From Chryseosolibacter sp040902445 (GTDB lineage: Bacteria > Bacteroidota > Bacteroidia > Cytophagales > Cyclobacteriaceae): a DNA stretch of 64,000 nt. A program made the position numbers and the translations under genes. Shown here piece after piece: positions 56,335 through 64,000 of this stretch. The stretch is taken from NCBI GenBank assembly GCA_040902445.1, contig JBBDXJ010000322.1, positions 1 to 64,000 of the forward strand, given 5' to 3'. The first letter of the stretch is position 1. Each line of letters starts with the position of its first letter. Under the pieces are notes generated by a model. It was not told the DNA's origin. It made no database searches and saw only the letters and a list, made by a program, of their open reading frames with translations.

Positions 56335-59066
56335 CTAATCAGATAAAATCTCAATCTCTACTCTTACATTCTCATTCGCCCGCACGGCGTGTTTATCGTG
56401 GATTGGCTTTTTCCCACCCCAGGCTTTTACCTGCATGCGGTCTGAGCCGACGCCGCTGCTGATTAGATACTCCCGTATGATCAAGGCCCGCTCTTCGGAT
56501 AATTTTTTTGCGGAACCCATACCCTGGGAAGTATTGGTAAGGGAATAAAAATTTCCGGGCTTATCCATCCGGATGATCTTACCAGCGGCATTTCCGTTGG
56601 TATGACCATGGATCATGATTTTGTAGGACGGGTTCTCATTCAACAGTTCCAATAAATTGTTTACTTCATAACGGGATTCGGGTCGCATCAACGCCGCGTC
56701 TTTAAAGAAGAAAACATTATACATGATAGCAATGTCCCCGCGTTGTAGGCGCATCAGTTCAAAAGGTATGACCAGGTTCCCCTTTTCATCCAGATAGAGA
56801 TCCTCGGAAGGATTATTAGGATCGTATTCCTTTTGCAATTTCCGGTAACCAAACACCTGGCACACAAAAGAAATTTGCTTGGTTTTTCCCGCTGGTAAAA
56901 GAATTTTTACAGGGGAATTTGCAGGGTAGGTTGCCATCTTTCTCGATTTTTCAAAATCTATAGCATCGACTTCCCCTTCGACCCCATCGTGATTGTCCGC
57001 GCGAGACAAATAGAAATAGAAATTTTTTCCAGCCACTTCCTCAGCCTTCAAAGGCTCCATGGTCACCCTTTTCGGAGGAGGTACATGTTTTATAGCGTGA
57101 TCAACGGGCAAAGCCGTCAACGAGTTCTGTTTATTATTAGCAGTGGTATCCGATTTTTGTCCCGCTTTTGTCGCAGGATCTATCGTGTTTGATGCAACAC
57201 CCGTGTCTTTGTTGGCCTGTGCATTCTCGGTTCCGGTTTTCGTATTTGAATTCTTCGCAACAGCATTGTCCTGACCTTTGGTGGTCTGCCCTTTCACTCC
57301 CGCCTGATTCTGGTTTGCTCCTGTTGTTGATGTTAGCTCTTTACCGGTTACAGGATCTATTGTGTTTGATGCAACACCCGTATCTGTATTGGCCTTTGCA
57401 TTCTCAGTTCCGGTTTTCGTATTTGAATTCTTCGCAACAGCATTGTCCTGACCTTTGGTGGTCTGCCCTTTCACTCCCGCCTGATTCTGGTTTGCTCCTG
57501 TTGTTGATGTTAGCTNNNNNNNNNNNNNNNNNNNNNNNNNNNNNNNNNNNNNNNNNNNNNNNNNNNNNNNNNNNNNNNNNNNNNNNNNNNNNNNNNNNNN
57601 NNNNNNNNNNNNNNNTTACCGGTTACAGGATCTATTGTGTTTGATGCAACACCCGTATCTGTATTGGCCTGTGCATTCTCAGTGGCTGTTTTTGTATTTG
57701 AATTTTTTGCGACAGCATTCTCCTGACCTTTGGTAGTCTGCCCTTTCACTCCCGCCTGATTCTGGTTTGCTCCTGTTGTTGATGTTAGCTCTTTACCGGT
57801 TACAGGATCTATTGTGTTTGATGCAACACCCGTATCTGTATTGGCCTGTGCATTCTCAGTGGCTGTTTTTGTATTTGAATTTTTTGCGACAGCATTCTCC
57901 TGACCTTTGGTAGTCTGTCCTTTCACGCCGGCCTGATTCTGATTGGCTCCCGTTGTCGATGTTTGTTCTTTACCAGTTGCAGGGTCGACTGTATTGGATG
58001 CAAGACCTGAATCAGTAACAGTTCCAGTATTATCTGCAGGAGTTTTTGTGTTCACATTTGTTGAAACTCCATTATCACCATTCGTATTACCGAGTTTTTG
58101 ACCGTTGGAGTCCACAGATGATCCAGTCAGTGAATTTTGATCCTGACCACGATTTATGTTGGATTGTTCTTCGGCTCCGGTTGCCGCATTCAATTGATCA
58201 GACACAATACCCTGCCCGGTTGTAGTTCCATCTGTTGCTAACGCGGCCCCGGCATTTTTTGCCTGCTTGCGAGTGGTTCTCTTTTTCTTCCCGGATTGTG
58301 CAGACAAATCTGATGCGATGCCTTGATCAGGTTGCGCAATGGTATTGGAGTTTGCATTAACCTGATTTGACTGTCCCTGATCTTCCGCCAATGCTTGCCC
58401 TGAAATATTTTCCGTAGAGTCTGCATTTAATCCGCGATTATTGTCTTTGTCTCCTGATCCGTCAGCAACGCCGGCATCACTATTTTTCTTTTTAGCATTA
58501 TTCTTTCGGGATTTATTGCTCTTGTTAGTTGAAGCAACGTCCGTCCCATAGGCAGAGAGTAGGTTATCGCTGGCGATCGCAACTTGTTCGCCCTGGCCAT
58601 TGCCCTGGAGGTTCGATAAGTTATCAGCTTGCCCGGTTTGTTTGTCCCCACTTTGGGACTCCACCGATTCGATTTTTTTGCCCGTCTCCGGATTAAAGTC
58701 CTGAGCTTCAGTTCCTGAATTTGCCAACTCCCGGTTACCCAGCACCCCCAATGGCCCTGAGTAAACCCAGGTGTCGAAATATTTTGTATCAGTTCGAAGC
58801 TTTAACGCTTCCGCAAAAGCAAACTTGCGGTCATCGGTTGTGATCACATATACATAATATAGATTTCGGTTCGGGTTCATTTCGAACTTAGCGGGAAAGC
58901 TATTTTTGTTGGCGTCGTCAGTCCAATGAATAGCATTATTCTGGTGCTCGAAGGCGCCAATGACCACATAATTCGGGTATGGATTGGTGTTTTGGGCCCA
59001 TCCGGCCCCCGGAAGGGTAAAGATCAGACACGTATAAACGCGTGCAAAAAGTATGAATTTCTTCAT
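56335..59066 (-). CDS. SPOR-OmpA envelope protein with 59-residue repeats, interrupted by assembly gap
   Basis: The N-terminal part (from ATG 59066: signal peptide, SPOR-like domain NYVVIGAFEHQNNAIHW) and C-terminal part (OmpA domain with YKIMIHGHTNGN, EERALIIREYL, ENVRVEIEI) flank a low-complexity N/T/Q/A/G-rich middle. It contains a tandem array with a 177-bp (59-residue) unit: GANQNQAGVKGQTTKGQ, NAVAKNSNTKT, TDTGVASNTIDPV. Four copies are visible around 100 Ns (57516-57615). The parts look like separate frames only because of the arbitrary gap length. The full protein has at least about 880 residues and may tether or extend the outer surface. Confidence 0.85.
57165..58014 (-). repeat. 177-bp tandem repeat array (59-residue coding units)
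   Basis: The phrase TTACCGGTTACAGG begins units at 57341, 57616 and 57793. The last two are exactly 177 bases apart, and the first pair fits only if the gap hides 2 + 177n bases. Confidence 0.9.
57516..57615. other. assembly gap (100 N)
   Basis: Exactly 100 Ns inside the repeat array: a placeholder for an unknown distance, not a measured one. Confidence 0.97.
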
Positions 59067-59140
59067 GGCACTACGGGCATAGGTTAAAGACTACCCCCAA
59101 GATATAAAGAAATCCGGTATTTTAAAGCTCATAAGGAGCC

Positions 59141-61529
59141 TCAAAGGGCTGAAATCACCGTAAAATGCTCTTCCAGGGCCTGGCCTCTTTCGTCAACCAC
59201 GATTAATACGTGTTTACCTTCGGGCGGATTGAGGGCCAACCGATGAACCCTTTTTGTCGTGCCAATGAATACTCCGTCCAGATGCCAGAAAACTGCAGCG
59301 TGCTCATCCCGGTGAGCAAGCTCGAAGATGGAGCTTCCCGGTTTTCCGTCAAAACTGCGGGGTATCAGGATGCGAGCATTTGGTTTTGGATAAACCAGGT
59401 CCATCGAAGATATGGAAGCAGTGCTTTGGCAATCGTTGCGATAGGGCGGCAATGGTTTATAAGAAATATTTTTCGCTTTGTAGTAATGCTCCTGAACCGG
59501 TGGAAGTACGAACCATTTTGCATGCATCATCGAAGTGATGTCTGCACATCCGCCGTGGACCTGGAACTTTGCATCAGCTGAAAGGTGAATGGTTTTGTGA
59601 TGGATGCAGGCTTGTGTTTCCAGTCCGCTCCTTGTTACCCACACCGTATCGGTATCAACGCAATGGATAGACGCCCTCTGCCCGCTTTGTCGACACGTAG
59701 CAATTTCATGCATCTCTGAATTAGGGGCATCAAACCAACCCGTTGCCGGCAATAGCGCAAAAAGATCAAATAACAAAGGTGCTGCAGCATTTGTACCGGT
59801 CAATCCTGATCTTCCTTCCCCATCAGCATTGCCGACCCAGACGCCAACCGCATAATCGGGAGTTACACCCACGGCCCAGCCATCGCGAAAACCAAAACTG
59901 GTACCGGTCTTCCAGGCAATTTGTTTGGAGGTACTAAAATATTTCCAGCCGGCTTCTTCGACCGGACGATAGAGTTCTTTTAGCGATGCCAATGTCAGGA
60001 AAATGGAAGAGGCGCTTAGCCAGGACGTTTTTTCCCGTTCAATTTCCACTGACGGATCATCATCCTGAAAATAGATCGGATGGTGAAAATCTTTTCTGAC
60101 ATACCTGGCGCCACCCGGACGTTCAAAATAATTGTTCAGTGTCCGCGCCATGGACGCGTACATACCCGTAATATCCCACAGCGTTCCTTCGGCGCCACCC
60201 AGGATCAGGGATAAACCATAGTGGTCAGGGGGTTTGTTCAATGTAGTAAGGCCAGTATTCTTCAATAACGTGTAGAACTTTTCGTAGCGGAAATCCTTCA
60301 GCATAAATACTGCAGGTATGTTCAGGGAACGGATCAAAGCGCTGTTCGCGTGAACCGCTCCATCATATTCCTTTGAAAAGTTTTGAGGAGAGAATCCATT
60401 CATCAGAACCGGGATATCAGGCAATAGCGTTCTGGGAAGGATCAAACCTTCATCGAGAGCAGCGGCGTACAGAAATGGCTTGAGAATACTTCCCGTGCTT
60501 CGTGGAGCGGTAATTATATCCACTTCATGGCCGTGACGTGTTTCTCCTGTAAACACATTTCCTGCATATGCCAACGTTTTCCCTGTTTTAACATCAAGAA
60601 TCAATGCTGCGCCATTAAAAATCTGGTTTGCTCTCAAACGCTCGTGATGCTTCTGCAACTGTACCTCTACATGCTGTTGCAGGGCATAGTCAATTGTCGA
60701 TACCAGTTTCTTTTCATCAAGTCCTTCTTTTTTCATCCGACCCAACAGATGCCGTGCGTGTCTCGGAAGGGGTCGTGGCTTCTCAGGTACAGGTTCTTCC
60801 TTGCTCAATGAACACGTCAGTGCATCTATTTTTCCTGCGTGATAAAGTTTATCGAGAAGTTTATCGCGTTTGTCTTTCAGGATTTTCCTGTTCTTGCCCG
60901 GATGTATCAGCGCAGGCGAGTTTGGTAAAACAGCCATCAACGCAGCCTCACCCCACGATAAATCCTTTGCAGGCTTTCCGAAATAACGCCAGCACGCTGC
61001 ATCCAGACCAACGACATTTCCGCCAAATGGCGCATGCGAAGCATAAAGCGAAAGAATTTCATCTTTTGTATACCTTAGCTCAAGTCTCGTTGCCAGAATT
61101 ATTTCTATACATTTTTCGAGAAGGGTCCTGGATTCCGTTCTTCGGGAAAGGCGGATAACCTGCATGCTGATCGTACTTCCACCGCTGACAATTTTTCCTT
61201 CTTTGACATTTTGAACCATCGCCCTCCCAAGAGAAAGCGGGTCTACTCCGGGGTGAAAATAAAAAGCGTTTATCCTCAAACGTTATCAAGGCTTCAGAAA
61301 ATCTCTCTGGCACTTCATGATTTTGGGGGAAGCGCCATTGGCCGTCTTCGGCGATGGAAGCGCTTAACAGCTGACCATTGCTTGCTTCCAGCACCGTGGA
61401 ACATGGCTGATTGAACAAGACTGTTGGAAGTGCGAATGCATACAGAAGACAGATAACCGCCATGGTTAACGCCATTTTCACGAGGCGACCACGGCGGCCT
61501 ATCTGTTTCTGTAATTTGCTTATCTCCAT
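59141..61529 (-). CDS. pbpC: penicillin-binding protein 1C, frameshifted
   Basis: The protein starts at ATG 61529 with a basic N-terminus and membrane helix (VKMALTMAVICLLYAFAL). The transglycosylase begins ALITFEDKRF and continues in another frame as YFHPGVDPLSLGRA with GGSTISMQ. The transpeptidase has STGSILKP (catalytic Ser), HANSALIRSLN and WKTGTSFGF (KTG), then a BiPBP-like C-terminus. The break is an extra base in the run 61261-61265 (five A on the plus strand); with four, a 795-residue PBP1C results. It may be a sequencing error or a true mutation. The upstream gene is an alpha-2-macroglobulin, the usual partner. Confidence 0.88.
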
Positions 61530-61565
61530 ATATATTCGAGTAATTCGTGACGGGACTTGCAGCTT

Positions 61566-64000
61566 TCATCTTGTTGCGGGTTGCTGAACAGCGACTGACT
61601 GTCCCTTCTTCCTTGCATAAATACTTCGGTCATACATAGCCTCGCAAGTTGTAGCTGGTAAATAATAAGTACCTGCATAGGCAGCAGTGATCAAGACACG
61701 AAATGTCTTTTCTTCGCGAGGCGCGAGATTAAAATAAGTAAAGACACGGTCATCGCGGATATCCTGATAACGGAATGAACTTGTCTTGAGGAATTGTTCT
61801 GCTTCCTGAAGACGAAGATTGTTTATTTCCCAGCCCGAAGGAAAAACCTGGGACAAAGCGAGATTTTCATAATGACTGCGAATGCCTGGATGAGAAACAG
61901 CAACTTCCGCCACGAATTCACTGCCCTGTTCCAGTTGGGAAGGATCAATCGGATTTCCACGTGTGTCGGTATATTTTACGTTCAGGTTCAGATGATGAGA
62001 TTCATCTTGCTCATCCCCTCTCGCGGGAGTACCTGTCGAAATCAATCTCGTGAACAATACTCCTTCACTCTGATTTTCCACTTCAATAATATGTTCCCTC
62101 AACCCATTTACAGGAATTTGAATTTGGGCGATGGGAAGACCGGTGCTGGCGCTTATACTTTTTCCATTCCCTATCTTATAAGTGAATTTAAGTTCTCCGC
62201 GTTTTTGACGACCCGCGAACGCACCCACGGACCGAAGGCACATAGCAGTTTCCTGCGTACTCATCCAATAACCATTGTCACCCAATGCGGAGGATATTTC
62301 TTTCAATACTTCAAATGTGCGGAGAAAATATCGGCCGTATTCCGCTGCAGGCAGATTGAAGGTCCACTCTCCTTTACCTTTGGTGGTGTTGACGGCCTCG
62401 CTTTTGACAAGTTTTGCATAGGAGCTCTCGACAAAATTCGCAAGACTTTCGTTTGTATTATCCCACCACCAGCGCCAGTTCAATTTATACAGATTGATTT
62501 CAATTCCATTTCTTGAAATGCCCTGTCCTTCTGTGTCTGAGGTTGCAATGGCAATTTTTTGGTTTGTGTCTGTGTATAGGATTCCGCTATAGCGTTCACC
62601 TTCGGGTATACGCATGCCTACATAAGATGAATATGGGGAATAGGGTATGCTGAACCTTTCTATGCTGAAGTTTCCGCTCTCTTCGAAAACTTTTCCGCGA
62701 AAGACGGCATTTAAGAATCCCGATGGCGCGCCCGAACCCTCCAGGGTAGCAACCACCGCGGCTGTACCTTCTGAATCCGTATTTCCCGTGAAGAAAGGTT
62801 GTGATTCACTGACAAATTCACGGGATGGATCGTCGAAATTAAAGTCCGGGAATTGTTTAAATCCCGTTGTCAGCCGCATAAGGATCACGTCAAATTCCGC
62901 TTTCAGATTCCTGCCTGGCGCTCCGTGCAACCACTTCACTTCCAGCTTTCCATTTACATTGGCGGAAGTAAATTTGTCGGTGCCAAATTCAAGATTGATC
63001 TTAAGCCTGTTGGGTTTAACTGTTTCAATTTTCAGCGTTTCTGTAAACTCCGTACCTCCGACTTTAACACGGGCCAGCCAATTACCCGTCGGCGCATCAG
63101 CGCCTGTCGCCGTTGCAAAATTGTAAAATCCATTTTCGGAAGAAGCCCGGACGATCCTGTTCATAACCTGGCCCTGAGGATTTGAAAGTTCGAACACAAC
63201 GGGATGGTTCGAGGGCAAAAGTTTGCGTTTGTCTTCCAGAACAAAAGTTAAAAACAACGAATCGCCTGGCCGCCAAACTCCGCGTTCGCCATACAAAAAT
63301 CCTTTCAATCCTTTTTGAATAACTTCTCCGGAAACATCAAAGCTGCTCACCAAAAGGGCCTCACCATTGATCAATCGGAGATAACCGCGTTGCGATCCGT
63401 TCCTGGCCACCAGGGCAAAAGGAGGATTCTTGCTGAGAATACTGATCTTGCCATCGGCATCAGTAGAAGCTGTGCCCACGCTCTGCAGCTGATAACTATA
63501 GAGTGTGACTTCAACGCCCGCTATTGGTTTCGCGGTTTTTAAGTCAGTAACAAACACAAGCGTATTGCCATCTTCTCCTCGCTTTACCGTTAAGCCGAGA
63601 TCGGATGCCAGTATATTTTTAGTGACCGCGCGATTGGGGGTATAGTAAGAAGAATTGCAAGGGTTATCGCGTTGTTGCCAGTCGAAATCTTCTCCATAAT
63701 AATAGTCATCATAGTAATCGTAGTAATATGATCCGTCAAAATTCTCTTCCGGATAATCTTCTTCCGACTCAAATTGAGAAGAGGTTTCGGGCTGCGGATC
63801 GGAAGTTTCACAGGCATAGGTTGAATAGGCTTTTTTAAATCCCAGTTTCACTTCGTAGATGGCCCCGGGCTCTGCCTGAATTAACCTGGAAATATCCAGC
63901 GTATAACGGTTCCATTTACCAAGGTCGGTAATACCGGTGTTTTCCAGGGGGGTCTTCTTCCTGAGAATTGTCTTGCCAACGCGACGCAGTTCATTTTTGC
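61566..64000 (-). CDS. alpha-2-macroglobulin family protein, partial, apparent internal deletion
   Basis: The frame is open to the window edge, so the N-terminus lies beyond. MG-type domains are clear (TVKRGEDGNTLVFVTDL, GERGVWRPGDSLFLTFVLED, WLHGAPGRNLKAEFDV, RIPEGERYSGILY). At about 62305-62320 the sequence passes from EYGRYFLRTF, normal for the middle of the protein, directly to EISSALGDNGYWMSTQETA, which is normal for the end of the thioester domain. The bait, A2M and CxEQ parts are absent, some 600-800 residues less than usual. The end is normal (VFPSGWEINN). Bacterial versions trap proteases in the periplasm with PBP1C. Confidence 0.8.
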   Translation of the reverse strand, partial: KNELRRVGKTILRKKTPLENTGITDLGKWNRYTLDISRLIQAEPGAIYEVKLGFKKAYSTYACETSDPQPETSSQFESEEDYPEENFDGSYYYDYYDDYYYGEDFDWQQRDNPCNSSYYTPNRAVTKNILASDLGLTVKRGEDGNTLVFVTDLKTAKPIAGVEVTLYSYQLQSVGTASTDADGKISILSKNPPFALVARNGSQRGYLRLINGEALLVSSFDVSGEVIQKGLKGFLYGERGVWRPGDSLFLTFVLEDKRKLLPSNHPVVFELSNPQGQVMNRIVRASSENGFYNFATATGADAPTGNWLARVKVGGTEFTETLKIETVKPNRLKINLEFGTDKFTSANVNGKLEVKWLHGAPGRNLKAEFDVILMRLTTGFKQFPDFNFDDPSREFVSESQPFFTGNTDSEGTAAVVATLEGSGAPSGFLNAVFRGKVFEESGNFSIERFSIPYSPYSSYVGMRIPEGERYSGILYTDTNQKIAIATSDTEGQGISRNGIEINLYKLNWRWWWDNTNESLANFVESSYAKLVKSEAVNTTKGKGEWTFNLPAAEYGRYFLRTFEVLKEISSALGDNGYWMSTQETAMCLRSVGAFAGRQKRGELKFTYKIGNGKSISASTGLPIAQIQIPVNGLREHIIEVENQSEGVLFTRLISTGTPARGDEQDESHHLNLNVKYTDTRGNPIDPSQLEQGSEFVAEVAVSHPGIRSHYENLALSQVFPSGWEINNLRLQEAEQFLKTSSFRYQDIRDDRVFTYFNLAPREEKTFRVLITAAYAGTYYLPATTCEAMYDRSIYARKKGQSVAVQQPATR

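Noticed and set aside
57168..57644. 158-residue plus-strand frame through the N gap
   Set aside because: It is the complement of the coding repeat array and crosses 100 unknown bases.

Overview
ORGANISM. The window looks like a chromosomal segment of a Bacteroidota bacterium, most likely order Cytophagales. The support is: several Bacteroidota-type -7 promoter boxes (TAnnTTTG) placed just upstream of genes; few recognisable Shine-Dalgarno sequences; a type IX secretion sorting-domain fragment; GIN-domain (DUF2807), DUF4288, LytTR two-component, long PurF-like and zinc-site-less Tgt proteins typical of that phylum; and a split nuo (complex I) locus starting at nuoH. Placement below order level is a guess. 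No rRNA, tRNA, CRISPR array, prophage or intact insertion sequence was found. There is one 100-N scaffold gap (57516-57615).

LAYOUT. 1-2.5 kb: minus-strand glycosyltransferase (cut by the window edge), GNAT-like protein, Mpo1-like membrane protein and DUF4442 protein. 2.6-7.2 kb: saccharopine-dehydrogenase-like enzyme, PIN-domain remnant, APC permease, DEDDy exonuclease and NudK. 7.2-10.1 kb: a 5'-truncated LiaF-like gene, a DUF4288 protein and a LytS/LytTR two-component pair. 10.1-21.5 kb: mixed housekeeping, including GIN-domain protein, prfB with its programmed frameshift, a VapBC-type toxin-antitoxin pair, ilvE with a terminator, cobalamin adenosyltransferase, a LolD-like ATPase, alpha/beta hydrolase, NRDE protein, rnhB, Nudix, methyltransferase and lipoprotein. 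21.6-24.2 kb: thioesterase, two PlsC acyltransferases and gatC. 24.1-25.3 kb: a graveyard of gene fragments (TonB C-terminus, T9SS sorting domain, lipoprotein N-terminus) with tandem and direct repeats. 25.3-27.7 kb: glycosyltransferase-ECF sigma-rsmG operon. 28-36 kb: LacI regulator with palindromic operator, tgt, lptF/G, EamA transporter, ispE, fabI, zinc-ribbon membrane protein and murI. 36.1-45.8 kb: nuoH, a TPR histidine kinase, then nuoIJKLMN. 45.9-54.6 kb: long PurF-like amidotransferase, EVE protein, two tandem unknown secreted paralogues, pyrR-pyrB and cystathionine beta-synthase. 55.1-59.1 kb: two tandem SPOR-linker-OmpA envelope proteins, one with a 59-residue repeat array broken by the gap. 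59.1-64 kb: pbpC (frameshifted) and an alpha-2-macroglobulin gene with an apparent internal in-frame deletion.

HOW IT WORKS TOGETHER. Most genes are ordinary biosynthesis and envelope functions: fatty acid and phospholipid synthesis (fabI, two plsC), isoprenoid (ispE), peptidoglycan (murI, pbpC), LPS export (lptF/G), respiration (nuo), pyrimidines (pyrR-pyrB) and translation or RNA quality (prfB, gatC, rsmG, tgt, rnhB).

The least explained signals lie between genes. Short tandem arrays with a strict 7-bp period, but a different unit at different loci, sit on or next to the 3' ends of genes at about ten places. Three of them contain the stop codon, and three lie at the breakpoint of a truncated gene. 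A second repeat class with about 11-bp (helical) period and unit ACCTGTATTTA lies directly upstream of tgt and pyrR. These two classes, the TPR kinase inside the nuo operon and the two unknown secreted paralogues are the parts most worth following up.
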